NCBI GenBank assembly: GCA_016165875.1 | Contig: JABBOT010000009.1 | Coordinates: 12,714,370 to 12,778,369, forward strand | DNA: 64,000 nt | Direction of reading: 5' to 3' | DNA from: Acanthopleura granulata | Lineage: Eukaryota; Mollusca; Polyplacophora; Chitonida; Chitonidae | Shown: piece by piece, positions 26,888 through 38,695 of the stretch | Layout: every line of letters begins with the position of its first letter | Position numbering within the stretch: position 1 is the stretch's first letter | Program-made: the position numbers and the translations under genes | Notes under the pieces: generated by a model | The model's input: the letters and a program-made list of their open reading frames with translations, nothing else | What the model was told of the DNA's origin: nothing | Databases searched by the model: none

Positions 26888-28418
26888 TCTCCTGTGTTAC
26901 ACCTGTTCAAATATAAGAGAATCAGCCTAATCAAAATGATCCAAGGATTACAACACTGACTTGTTCACAAGTGAGCTTAAGCGAACTCGTCTCAGCTTCG
27001 AATCCAGTAGTAGTTCAAGTATATTTCACTGGTGTCGACGTTCTTACGATTTATCAAATTCACTTTTTCCCAGATGTTGGGAAAACTGAGAGCGCTGTTG
27101 CGCTCCTGTAGTCAATACATTCCTTTGAAAATAAAGACCGACGTGTACTTCAGGTTTGGTCGTTTAATCCTTTTTAGGTAATTTTTAGCCCCTCGCGTCT
27201 GAATCCACCATCAAGCGCGTTTCCAATGTGACACGCGAATCCTCTGTATACCGTTATACGTGGTAGGGTAGGATTGGGGTAAGTCCTGTCCGACCTAAGC
27301 ACCTGAAAGGTTAACCATAATATTGACAGAGTGGATCAAATCACCACCCTTTTATCTCTGGAGGAAGTCAGCATTAGGGATTTGAACTAACCCCTACAAA
27401 GCTCGTTGTGAGGGGGAGTTGTTAACAGGGGCGTTGTAATTAAAGATAAAGACCTGCCAACGCTGGATTGTTGTCATCTCGCGTGGGCAGTTTCGACTGT
27501 ATTATAGGAATGGAGTCACAAGGTCAAGTATTTCCGCAGGTTGACAATCATTTGATAAATGGGGCGTTATGTTTGACCCAACCTTAACAAAATGACCGGT
27601 AATTTTACATACACTATACAGTTAAAGCAGTGGATGAGTAACAATGTATTGTAAACGCAGGCGATTTACGACTATTACCGAGCTTTCACGGAAACGCACG
27701 GATATCCTCGGACGGAAATAAAATGACGTCACCACGTGCTCAACAAATTCTCTGACTTTGACATACAAAGACTTCTTTCTTCGCTAGTACCGCTGTAGTT
27801 TGAGAATAGTATTGAACAAAACTGACGCAATATACACACTGATATACACCAATTTTTATACATTGGCCATAGAGAGCAGGACACCTAATAATGCCGGACT
27901 TGATCAAACCAAAGAGTGGTTTCCCAGGTGGGCTTACTGGCCGATGGGGATGGTTTTCTCCAGGCAGTCCCGTTACCGCTACATAAAAAATACCGGGCAG
28001 TTTGGTTCATGAGAAACATTTTTGACAACAAATTTAAACACTGATCAGATAAATATAGAACTCAACAGCTGAATGTTTAATCACGAATATGGAACTATCC
28101 TGATAGAAAAGCCCGTGTTTTTACTACACTAACTAACCGGTATTTCTACAAATTTTACCACTACAGTAGTTTTAGTGGTAAAACATCAGTAAGAAGATAC
28201 ACGAAGATACAAGCTTCCAGGTGTTTTCATTGTCAAATAACTGTCATCATGGCCGTCAGTGTGGCCATCTGTATCATGACTGTATATAATTCGGCTTAAC
28301 CCCCGAGGCTATTGAGGCTGTAAAAGTAAATCATGAATATTACATCGACCAGGTACTTTTATGAATAGTCACAATCAAAAAGCGACATAAAAAAGCGAAT
28401 TGTACGAAACATTTTGAA
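26888..28418. other. 5' flank of the metalloproteinase gene
   Basis: On the minus strand this is upstream of the MMP start. It should hold the promoter, but I see no convincing TATA box at a suitable distance (a tcttatattt lies only ~30 bases from the ATG). No gene or repeat is recognised. Confidence 0.5.
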
Positions 28419-28419
28419 T

Positions 28420-28610
28420 TGGATTTCCTGCCTGTCTTGACTACCTTCGTTGCGTCATTGAAAACTGTCGACTGTTTCTCTCTAACATGTTACTGGATTT
28501 ATTTACTGTTTATATGTTTTGTGTCTTGCATATTCCTGTTATTCCGTGGAAAACTGTTATGTGTTGTTTTGGAAATGGCTGTTGCGCTTATCGACTTCCC
28601 TTTCTCAAGG
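28420..28610 (+). repeat. Dispersed repeat family D, copy 1
   Basis: The segment cattgaaaactgtcgactgt then ttctctctaacatg and further on tgttatgtgttgttttgg aligns with 43110-43250 (cactgaaaagtgttgactgc, ttctctttgcatctg). An open frame of 146 codons (28419-28859) crosses it; because its first half is repeat and its rest has no motif I do not call a gene. Confidence 0.5.
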
Positions 28611-28859
28611 ACAGATTGTTCCCTGGTGTGTCAGGGACTATTTCACAACCAAAGAAGCACTTTTAGTGTCATGAAATATGTAACTTTTGAAGGATCAAAG
28701 GAGAAGAAAACAAAAACGATGCCAAAATTAGATAAAGAAAATTTATTGGCGGATTTCTTCTTTGGTATTTATTTTCAGTTTCTCTTTCAGGAGAAAAGAA
28801 TATTAGAAAATATATTTGTGTGGTGGAACCACTTCTTGGTCTCTACAGTCTTTGCATAA

Positions 28860-30027
28860 TAATGTACTCATAAGCTTGAGATGATTGTCTGATAAATGTA
28901 ATTGGGTGTACATTATATTCAAACGCATGGATTTAGTCTGAATTATGATAATATTTATGTATATAGTAAAAATATAATAAAATATTATCTAAATCTATTT
29001 TGAACACATTTGTTAGAGGACAATGCTAAAATCTAGGGCAAATATTATTAGTTACATGGTTACTGAGTGAAAGGATACGTAATTATATGGGAGTTGTAAC
29101 TCTTACTGACCCCATATAGTTTCGTATCCTTTCATTTTGAAAAACTGTTTTCTCTTGAGAAAGAAAATGAAAATAAATGTTGAAGACTACATCTACAAAT
29201 AAATTTTCACGCTCGTTTTCCCGATTTTGGCGTCGTTTTTATATTTTCTTCCCCTGTAAACTCAAGTCTGTGTGATGAGGGACAGCACACAGGGGGTGGA
29301 GATAGTTCCATTGTTCACAAGGCAACACGCGTTGATGCGCATGTCCCGTCTGACTTTGTAAAAACAAACTAGATGGTAGATGCATGTACGACTGTTTCCG
29401 AAAGCAAACTACTTCATCACATCATTTCCAACTGTCGCTCGTTGTAATTCGCCACTGCCAAATTGTGAATCAAGTAGTAATAAGTAGTAATAACTGCATA
29501 GTGTAAATACAATCAGCAGCTATTTGGGCCGTGTACGTGTGATGTTGCTAAAGTACCACGGGCCATCAGTCATTCAGCACACATCGTTAATACAATTGCC
29601 CTCTCCTCAGGATCTAATAAGTTAAATCTCTGGACATAAATCATGCCCCATGTCCGACACTTTGAGATAATTGTGCGAAACATTCGGGATCTCTTTTCTA
29701 CTTTTGAATAAGCGAGATAATAATTTTGCTGAATTCCACAGGGCCTTGTAATGTTTCATCAAAAATGGCACAGGGTGTGCCACACTTTTTCCGTTTTTTT
29801 TTTGTTTCTTTTTTTTGTTGTTGTTGTTGTTGTTTAGCACTTTGTGACACGTTGCATTTAGCCGGATATTATGAGAGTCTGCAACATAGATAAAGCCAGG
29901 GGACTTATAGACCTTGTACATATGACTGAGTGTACTGAGTTAGAGATAACTCTGCTCACCCTTCAGTATAGTTGTTTCTTGCGAATTGGTTCTAATCAAA
30001 ACAAAAAGTAAGCAAACTCATAACGAA
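28860..30027. other. Intergenic AT-rich stretch
   Basis: No gene seen. A (TTG) microsatellite next to T-runs lies at about 29797-29835. Confidence 0.6.
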
Positions 30028-30870
30028 GCATCAGGTTTATCCTGTCACTTGTTGGGACCGTATGAGTGGAATTTTTATCCTATCACTGGTTGGGACCGTA
30101 TGAGCACAAGGTTTATCCTATCAATTGTTGGGACCGTATAAGTGTTTACTCTATCACTGGTTGAGAACGTCTAAGTATAAGGTTTATCCTATCACTTCTT
30201 GGGACCGTATAAGCACAAGGTTTATCCTATCACTAGTTGCGACCGTATAAGTACAAGATTTATCCTATCAGTGGTTGGGACCGTATAAGTATAAGGTTTA
30301 TCGTTTCACTGGTTGGGATTGTATAAGTATCAGGTTTATCCTAGCTCTGGTTGGGGCCGTATGAGGTTTATCACATCAGTGGTTGGGACCTTAAGAGTAT
30401 ATCCTATCAATGAGTGAACAGGGGCCTCCATGGCTTAGTCGGTTAGCGCGCTATCGCAGCGCAATGACCCAGGAGTCTTCCACCAATGCGGTCGCTGTGA
30501 GTTCAAGTCTTGCTCATGCTGTATTCCTCTCTGACCGTATCTGGGAAGGTCTCAGAGCAACCTGCGGATGGTCCTGGGCCTCCCCCGGGCTCTGCCACGT
30601 TTCCTCTCACCATAATGCTTGCCGCCGTCGTATAAGAGAAATATTCTTGAGCACGGCGTAAAACACCGATGAAATGAATAAATAAATATCACTGATTGGG
30701 GGCTGTCTAAGAGCCAAATCCATTCTATTAACGAGTAGGACTGTGTAAATATTGTATTGAATGTATCTCTGTCTGGGACTGTATGAGTGTCATGTTTATC
30801 AGATCACGGTGCGTGGCTGTTCAAGCATACTGTTTATCGTGCCACAGAGTGGAACAGTAGAAACCTAACA
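30028..30870. repeat. Minisatellite, ~37-bp unit, interrupted by a SINE
   Basis: About ten clear units follow ggtttatcctatcactggtt then gggaccgtataagtacaa between 30028 and 30416. Diverged units continue after the SINE to about 30870 (gggggctgtctaag, ctgtctgggactgtatgagt, catgtttatcagatcac). Confidence 0.87.
30417..30686 (+). mobile_element. SINE family A, full length, inserted in the minisatellite
   Basis: Begins at the tRNA-like head (ggggcctccatggcttagtc, ggttagcgcgctatcgcagc; box B-like gagttcaagtc) and ends in gcacggcgtaaaacaccgat and an AATAAATA tail. Flanks tatcaatgagtg (30405-30416) and tatcactgattg (30687-30698) are like minisatellite units and may be the target duplication. A plus-strand open frame (30410-30661) is the SINE itself. 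Confidence 0.92.
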
Positions 30871-32134
30871 TTATCATATTACTGTCAGCGACTGTATGAA
30901 AGACAAAAGAAATGTCGGCGGATGAATTAAATCAGTGTCCAAAGCTTGGACCATGCTATTTTAAAAGTTGTCAGCTAATAAAAATATGTCTCAGAGTTGC
31001 ACACTGATTGCTAAGCGTTTCGCTTTTCTCCAACAATATGAATATATCGAATTACGAGTTACCATTTGCCAGCTGTTGCCTTCTGTATTCTACACCTGCA
31101 TGAACAGAGATTATGTTTGTGGAGTAAACATTTCCGACTTGCCCATTTGCCTTGTTTTCGTGGTATTATCGTTTTGACTTCACAGTATTTGAGTAATTAG
31201 TGAGTCTAATAAAATCACTATTATGATCATTGCATTTTTTTTTACCTAATTCTGAAAAGCATGTGGCGATAGGGGCTTGGTAAGTTGCTGTTATTTCAGC
31301 ATTTGCGCGAACTGAATAAAACTCTGCATTAGGTAAACTGTCCAGATGACGTATTTCATACCTTACTTGTGACACATCGCCGTCGCCGTTCCTTCTTTGC
31401 TGTCAATGCTGTCGTCTTTTCTGTTATATTTGATATTTGATTGATTATATTTCTGTTGATAAACAGTGCACTTTTGTTTTGTGCGCGTGGGCAGAGTATA
31501 CAAAAGACTACAACATGGAGTGTAGTAGCAAAACTAAAGCGACGACGTCACAGTGTCACATCACTCCACTTCTCAGAGTCACTTCCAACATAAACGACAA
31601 TATATCAAATAGACGCTCCACACCTTTTTCATTTCAAGGGATAACCTTAATTTTCCTGGTTCACCAAACAAGAGAGACTACTCTTTCATCCTTCTGCCTT
31701 GATACTAAATCTATTATTTCCCTTACGTTTTGACTAAATTTCGAAAGAAACTGAAGTTGTTTGTTCTTACCTCGTTGCATTGTCTTCATGTTTATTGAAT
31801 GTAATGACAACACAGTCATTTTAGTTATTTTAAACCAGAAACGTCTAATAATTTGTTCTTGACATAACCGCATATTTTACCTCCTGCTTAAGCATGGTGT
31901 CAAGCTGCTTGTCTTTACGGCACGTATTTACATTTGACAGTGAGAACAAAACACTGGCTTTGCTAAACTCACAAGCGGTCATGTTTCATTTGTTATAGTA
32001 TACGCGTTACTATTCAGTCACCATGGTGCGTCGTCTGGTACGCCCTGCCAAAGTCTTCAGATATGAATGCCCCTTTATTAGTATATAAATGTTGGATTTG
32101 ACGCTTATATTACTGAAACTTCTTTCATTATAAT
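30871..32134. other. Intergenic stretch with family C fragments
   Basis: A minus-strand family C end fragment lies at about 31500-31580 (aaaagactacaacatgg, gcgacgacgtcacagtgtca). A plus-strand start fragment lies at about 31790-31917 (attgaatgtaatgacaacac, acgtctaataatttg, gcttaagcatggtgtcaagc). The rest shows nothing. Confidence 0.5.
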
Positions 32135-32345
32135 AGATTACAGCACTGAGAGAAAAACCAGTGAAGCATATGTTCCCCCGTAACCGTTGAAATGTGGCCT
32201 GTTGTCAATTTATTTCACTCAGGGTTTTATCACTGTTAATTTATGTCATTGCTCAAAAGAAGCAACTTACCCACCCTCTCCTTTAAGCAGAATTAGGTAA
32301 AAATATATGGTGATATCAATTGCAATTTATTAGACGCCACTTGTA
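32135..32345 (-). repeat. Family C repeat, minus orientation
   Basis: agattacagcactgagagaa, tcactcagggttttatcact, gaagcaacttaccc, gcagaattaggtaaaaa and caatttattagacgcca follow the reverse of the family C order. Confidence 0.7.
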
Positions 32346-32642
32346 AAGAATTATTCAAAATGCTGTGTATACTCATATACTAAGCCTGAAGCTTCACAGA
32401 TAGTCATTTTCTAATATATATTATCAAAGAGTTCGATGGGCGGACTTATACTTGTGAATCATCTCTGTTTATTTGTGACAGTTGTAAACAGTTCCTGACA
32501 TATGGCCTTAATGTTACCTAAGAGTGACCTAAAGGGTCTCTTTGTGAGGGTCACAGAGAACAGAGAAAAGTAAAACAGAACTGAAATGAAACAAAAAAAT
32601 TATCTCTCGACACAATTTACCAACCATTCATAATGGGTACGA

Positions 32643-32915
32643 GTTAGCCTCCTTTGTCCAGTTGGTTAGCGCGTCAGCGCAGCGTAATGGCCCAGAAGTC
32701 TCTCGTCAATGCGGTCGCTGTGAGCTCAAGCCAAGCTCATGCTGGCTTCCTCTCGAGCCGTACGTGGGAAGGTCTGCCAGCAACCTGGGGATGGTCGTGG
32801 GTTTCCCACGGGCTCTGTCCGGTTTTCTCCCACCACAATGCTGGCCGCCGTCGTATAAGTGAAATATCCTTGAGTCCGGCGTAAAACACCAATCAAACAA
32901 ACAAATCAATCAATC
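32643..32915 (+). mobile_element. SINE family A, full length with exact 11-bp target-site duplication
   Basis: Head gttagcctcctttgtccagt then tggttagcgcgtcagcgcag; body with cgtacgtgggaaggtctgcc and atgctggccgccgtcgtata; tail (CAAT/CAAA)n. Identical AATGGGTACGA flanks at 32632-32642 and 32916-32926. Confidence 0.95.
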
Positions 32916-32926
32916 AATGGGTACGA

Positions 32927-33749
32927 ATGGTGCTCTGCTGACCTATTTGAATTTGAATACGAATATATTTAGAAATTACCCAAATGTAATCAGGCGCTAT
33001 ACTGATGACCTTAAAACTCCCCACATTCCAACGACAAACCGAGATCTTGTCTTATGGAGCCTTTATGACTGTTCGACAGATGGATGTTTCCACAGATCAG
33101 GTACAGAGGAATCCAAGAAAGGTAGAGTTGAGATTTAGACGTTGTATTCTAGGCCAATTTCTGGGGTATCTCTCAACTCAACAGCCTCCATCTATCGGAA
33201 CAATGGCAAAACCGATAATTTCAATTTTGAAATCCGGAATTATCCTTATTATTATTATTCGTAGTAATAAACCAAAATGTTCTGCACAGGGCGTTCACAC
33301 ATCTCTCATCTTCTGTTAGATCTGTAAAATGTGACGATTTCATCCCGGCTTACAAGTTTGTTATTAGAAGGCTGGTGTGTCAAAGAGCACTTTCACATTT
33401 CACAGATATTCTACAACGAGTATAAAACTCTGCTTGGCAGATACATGCAGATAGGATTGAACATATCTGGCGGCATGTTGCACGCCTAGTTGTCATAACA
33501 TTCTTCTCAAACGCGACAAGGGACAGTATAAGCATTCATGTTTTTTGCATTAAATTATTGAGTAGTTGCAATTAATGAGCGACTGAGATACCCATATTTG
33601 AATTCCGCCTGGAAATTTTTTCGGAACAAAGAGTTTGAAAATTAAAGAGGATGCCATGCGTATCGATCACTGGAAACTTATGACCGCTGATCTCTTACAT
33701 GTTACAGGCTTTATCTATTATATTTATCTACTATTTACATATTCCGTAC
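32927..33749. other. Intergenic stretch
   Basis: Open frames at 32917-33138 and 33005-33319 carry no motif. A short relative of family D lies at about 33550-33585 (gttgcaattaatgagcgact). No gene called. Confidence 0.5.
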
Positions 33750-33990
33750 AATGGTTCACCACATAGTAATTGTTTGCGGGTATGTTCATCGTGCTGAGCA
33801 TGATCGCCAAGTTGGATATATGAACAGTTGCAATCAAAGCGCAACTGAGATACACATTTTATTGTCGACACCATATATACTAAAATGCTACAAGGCTTGG
33901 GAACTGATTTTATTCATCTGCCTATTACATTCAATGCATCTTTGAAAACTTGACTGCTTCTCTTTCTGGCTGCTAAAAGAGAAACAACAA
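33750..33990 (+). repeat. Dispersed repeat family D, copy 2
   Basis: ggatatatgaacagttgcaa, tcaaagcgcaactgagatac and gaaaacttgactgcttctct match 42985-43145 in order (ggatatatgaacagttgcca, tcaaagcgcatttgagatac, gtgttgactgcttctct). Confidence 0.7.
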
Positions 33991-34218
33991 CTCAGGTTTT
34001 CTGCATCACTTCAGGTTGTATTTTCTGGATTCACACCGATCCATTATCAAAGCGCTCTATGGTTAGAACTTCATGAATACTTTCTTTCCATGCGAAGACG
34101 TTCGTATAAAAATCATTATTCCGATTCTTGAAATTGTTAAAGTACTTAATTATTATTTTTGTTATTTAAAAGGATTTTAAATGTGCATAAATATTTATTA
34201 CGGAATACCTCGGTATTT

Positions 34219-34231
34219 GGGGGGGGGGGGG
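34219..34231 (+). repeat. Poly-G tract of 13
   Basis: Uninterrupted run of 13 G. Runs this long can form G-quadruplexes and are prone to slippage. No gene near it. Confidence 0.95.
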
Positions 34232-35004
34232 TGCATCGTGACCAGGCGTGTTCAGAAGTTTTGATGTCCCAGTTTAAGGCGACATCTTGGTTCACCAAGG
34301 AAAGTTCATCCGGAGTTCACGTCGTCAACTATACACGGGATCATCTACTTGTCTTGTGTCCTGTGGGAACAGTGCAGCTCAGACACAATTGACAGCTCTT
34401 CGACTACTTACCCCAGTTTAACTGACACCAAGTAGGCTTCCTGGACATAAAATCCACAAAATCAGATCCCTCCACAAATGGTCTAGCAAAGCTGCAGTTG
34501 TATTTCTTCGTTCTTAATTCAGAATCCAAATTTGATCTATTTATGGGAATATAGAATAGATGCTAAAATTTAAGCATTGTCAAGAAGAGTAAAAACAACA
34601 CGCAAAAAAAAGAAAAAAGCGTATGTACTATATTATTGCACTGCCTCAGTTGTCTGCTTTGGTTCAACTTGTGTTTTGCCTGTGTATGATGTATTTGATA
34701 ATATAACGATCTGAACAGTACACATCGACATATTGTTGCAATGAAAAAATGACATACATGTATAGACATATATTATGGTTGCAGTGGTATTTTTATATGT
34801 GGCAGAAATAATCAAAGGTTCATCTCAATCCATAGTAGATAGGGTGATAATTTTGTATGAGATATTTTTTCAGTACTTTACATAAATTCGTGGCAATGCA
34901 GTTGTGACTATTTGAACTTCCGTTGCCTAATGAGTGGCAGCTTTTAAAACTGCACGACCCAGAAATAAGAATGGACAGACAAACCATTAGATATTTTTAC
35001 ATTT

Positions 35005-35090
35005 TCCCGGAAGTTGCTGGAAATGGCTGTCGTGAGTTTTGGCCCGAACTGGTGAGCCGGAAGTCTTGAATGGTCACGTGACTGTAAACA
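35005..35090. promoter_or_regulatory. Promoter-like cluster: two ETS sites and a palindromic E-box
   Basis: cccggaagttg (about 35009) and gccggaagtc (about 35056) match the ETS consensus CCGGAAG in the same orientation. GTCACGTGAC at 35073-35082 is a perfect 10-bp palindrome of the USF/TFE type. This combination is common in housekeeping promoters (established knowledge). No downstream exon is recognised, so a function is only inferred. Confidence 0.4.
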
Positions 35091-35304
35091 ATACACAGGC
35101 CCTGTTATTACAGGAAATCTCAGGAGAGATGCTGTTTTAGGTCCTCGGTCATCCTGAATTTTTATCTGAGATCTGTTAATCGAATGAATTTCTGCAGGCC
35201 AATATATTTATATCTTCATGTAACTTTCTTTTAAAAGTCAAGTACTAAATCTACGCGTTAAATTTGATATTTTGCGCCGGGACTTAAAAAAACCCGTAAA
35301 ACTA

Positions 35305-35384
35305 ACTGCCATTATGATAGTTGAAGTGAAAATTCTTAACTATATGGGGTTAAGTAACAATAAAATAAATAAATAAATAAATGA
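35305..35384 (+). mobile_element. Degenerate SINE 3' end with AAAT tail
   Basis: ctgccattatgatagttgaa, gtgaaaattcttaactatat and a (AAAT)n tail resemble an old family A end; head and body are absent. Confidence 0.5.
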
Positions 35385-35999
35385 AAGCTGACATTAATTT
35401 TATTATTGGTGACCCGAAGAATAACTACGAATATTGTGATAATCTTAAAACCAGACCCGAATTACTGAGACATACATGTTAGCTACGTACTCCTCGATAC
35501 TAAAGTCTTTGATCAAAAAGTTTAAATTTAAGGCTACAGATATATACTGATGGATGATGAGAATGATTTCTCATAACTGGGAAGAGTATGAAGAGCCCCA
35601 TAGCTTGAAACACAATATAGTAGAACTAGTACAATAAAATATCACAGTCAACCAATCAATCATTCTATCAACCCGGCCCAGCATCATGGCAAGGCTATGG
35701 CAAAGGTGTCACTAAAATGGTTCTGCGTTGTGGGTAAAACGTATATTCTGTCTGTGTCTACAAGCTACGTGGATGGGACTGAATGCAGTGTACTTGCCAA
35801 AGGCTCAGACAAGAAATAAAGAAGAAAGAAAGAAATGTAGCGAAACCAAAACCAATATCTGCGATGTATATAACACAGAATTTAGTAAATACTGTGCATG
35901 TAAAGTTGTCCTCAAAAACAAAATTCCCGGCGGCTTCCATTTAATTTGTCTTACGTTACGTCGACAACCTAATGGGACATTCATTGAGGCAGACCCATG
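35385..35999. other. Intergenic stretch
   Basis: No gene or clear repeat. Overlapping open frames on both strands at 35728-36029 are unmatched to any motif. Confidence 0.5.
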
Positions 36000-36190
36000 A
36001 CCACTCGTACTCGGTGAAAATTCGTCCACTTGTCAGTTTACGTCAGTTAGGGTTTTATTCTAATTGCTCATGTATCATTACGTACATGGTAGCAACTTAC
36101 ACCTTCCCTAGCGCTGTGGCTAAAGGAGAATTAGGTAAAAGTAATGCTGTGCTGCTGACTGCAATTTATTACACATTACTGGTCTAGAAT
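36000..36190 (-). repeat. Family C repeat, minus orientation
   Basis: cgtcagttagggttttattc, gtagcaacttacacc, gctgtggctaaaggagaatt, aggtaaaagtaatgctgtg and caatttattacacattactg are in reverse family C order, ending gtctagaatag. Confidence 0.72.
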
Positions 36191-36229
36191 AGAAAGAGAC
36201 AGTTGACGATTCTCTTTTGCACGCGGTCA

Positions 36230-36515
36230 AAAATTAAACTCTACCGTTGACCTTTGGCAAGCCACTGACGAACTTGACCACCTGAGACTTACATATATGT
36301 TCATCATATTGGTGATAGACAAGTATGACCTTCACAGAACGTAAGAAATTAACAGCCATATATACTACTGTTGTGGACAGCTTATTGTCACCAAGGCCCT
36401 TAAATTGCCAAAATACAGCGAGCAATATTCAAATTATGTAAGGCCAGGATTGAACCCACACCTTGTCTTAAAGGATCGACGTAATGAAGATCAACCAGTA
36501 AATACTAAAATGTCG
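36230..36515 (-). mobile_element. Possible tRNA-derived SINE of another family
   Basis: On the minus strand tactggttgatcttcattac is box A-like and ggttcaatcctggcc is box B-like. A body with caggtggtcaagttcgtcag and tggcttgccaaaggtcaacg follows. A related snippet (cgtcagtaaaatgccaaagg) occurs at about 38459. No target duplication was found. Confidence 0.45.
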
Positions 36516-38019
36516 TTCCATGATTCAGCAGACTGACCTAAAATTTAACTTACATACACTTGCATGCTATCAATTTAAAAACTTTTATACTTGCCCTGAC
36601 GATTTACGTAATTCGCGAAGACACAAAAATTCCGTCAGAAAGAGGACCATTTTTCTCAAATATAAAATAATTATCGTGATTTATATTCTGCCCTTAAGCA
36701 CCCAACCATAAATTTTATCACCCAAATTTGATTAGGTCTTCATAGATCGATAATCATGTGGGATGATATCATAATCGATGGCTGTATGTAGAAATATATT
36801 TATTCCTTTTTCGCTACATAGTGTCAGTTTTTGTTTGTGTAAACTTATCGAGTATTTGTGCAAAAGACGAAATTGCGATATAAAAAAGGATAATCTGTGG
36901 TCTTAAAACCAAATTGTCCACATGCAATCTGATTTCTTCAGTTAATCGTTATTTGGTGTTTTTAATTCCTGTAGATATTCCGTGATTTTCAGCCATTATG
37001 AGCTTTTTGTGTCATTTTACCTCAATTTTTTTTTACTTTTGTAATAAGGCGAAATTGCCCATTGTTACATCTATAAGCACTTACATGTTAAGAAATGATA
37101 TGAAGAATTATTTTTTGTACATGATTACAAGGACCATAAACGAAGCACTGAGGTTTACACACGCGCTCACAATACGCTGAATGTCTCCAAGATTTGGGCG
37201 TAAAACATTTTCAGGCCATGAAGTAAAGCACAAAATCTAAGCAAAATCTGAGATATGGCAAAGATCAAATAAGGCAATCTTCGTCCTTTGTTCTCATTGC
37301 CTTCTCCCCACGGAAGAAAGGCCAAACGTTATATTACTATTGACCAGTATAGCAAGGTCTAACACACAAACAATACTGAACTGCATGTCTAAGGTTTAGA
37401 CTAGAGATTACAATTGGTGTTGGAATCATGGGTCTGTAATCACATGCAACCAGTGAGTGTAATAGAGCATTTCTGCATGTACAACAGAGTATTTGTAGAT
37501 TTACATGTATATGTAACAGAGCACTTTATTTATAGCAGAGCATTTGCATTTGAAAGTTTATTCTTACAATTCGATGATGAAACAAATCCATTTGTTTTAA
37601 CAATTTGGAAAGGTTTCACTGGTTCAGTTGTGGTTAAGAAAATTGTCCTTATGTTCTACGTGATGTCATGTCGTTTAACATGCAACCATGGAGTCACGTC
37701 GATGTAAAACAGCTAACAAAGTCTAAAATTAAACCCATTCCAAGGCGAAAGTGACGGCAATTTTAAGCGGCTGTCAGAAGATAGGTGAAATCAAACAGAG
37801 GATTTCTTCATAGTTTGAACGTAAGCGCAAATGCTGTATCTCAGGGGAATTGTATATCATGCTAACATTATGTTAAGTGGTAACAGTATGTTAACATAAT
37901 GGGGATTTGATTCAACACGATGTTCCTTCATTTCTGATCTCGCACTTAAAGCGGCATCCTACAAATATGAAGAGAAGCTGCCAGCAATGACCATAAAAAT
38001 AAAACATGGATGAAGAAAG
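36516..38019. other. Intergenic AT-rich stretch
   Basis: No gene, repeat or motif cluster recognised. Confidence 0.6.
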
Positions 38020-38420
38020 CAATATTGTTACAATATCACAATTTTATATGAACAAACATTTGCTACATTATTGTATAGCTGTAGAAAAATATTGTTACAA
38101 TATCGTAGCTGCATAGACCAACACTGTGTACAATATTTACCTGTAAACCAATGTTGTAACAATATCATAGCTGTAGACTAACACTTCTTTAATATCATAG
38201 CCGTAGACCAACAATGTTACAGTATTATATATTTGTGGCTGTAGACAAAAATTGTTACCATCTTAGAGCAATGGGCTAGCAATGTTGCTATATCATGGCC
38301 AGGTGGTACAGTATCGACACAATGTTATAGTTGTAGGCTAACTCTGTTACGATATATCGTAGCTGTGTACCTTAGCTGTGGACTCTCATTGTAACGATAT
38401 ATCTTAGGTGTAGATCAACA
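38020..38420. repeat. AT-rich minisatellite, ~33-36-bp unit
   Basis: About ten degenerate units follow gttacaatatcatagctgta then gaccaacaat. Spacing varies and the last units read gttacgatatatcgtagctg. No coding potential. Confidence 0.85.
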
Positions 38421-38695
38421 AAGTACAATGATGCGCACTACAACATTGATATGCTCGTCAGTAAAATGCCAAAGGTCTGTGGTTTACTATGTGTGCTAAG
38501 GTTTCCTCTTTCAGGAGTACAGTAGTACTTATGTTTTACAAGAGAACACTAACCAGTCCAGCCTGGACCCCATTCAACTTTTCACAGGAAAGCTTCGCTC
38601 ATTGCTTTTGATACCTTACGTTCCACTATGTACTTAATCCATAAATTAATCAGCATTCAGTTTCCTTCACTCGTTGTCCAGTTCGTACGCCAGCT

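Noticed and set aside
28419..28859. 146-codon open frame
   Set aside because: First half is repeat family D; no splice or promoter evidence.
30421..30510. Possible tRNA gene
   Set aside because: tRNA-like boxes A and B are present but the sequence continues into the SINE body and no acceptor stem closes, so it is a SINE head.
30410..30661. Open frame with apparent protein sequence, repeated at 32654-32884 and on the minus strand at 24000-24440 and 25727-25930
   Set aside because: All are the same SINE A consensus translated; the similarity is due to the element, not to a protein family.
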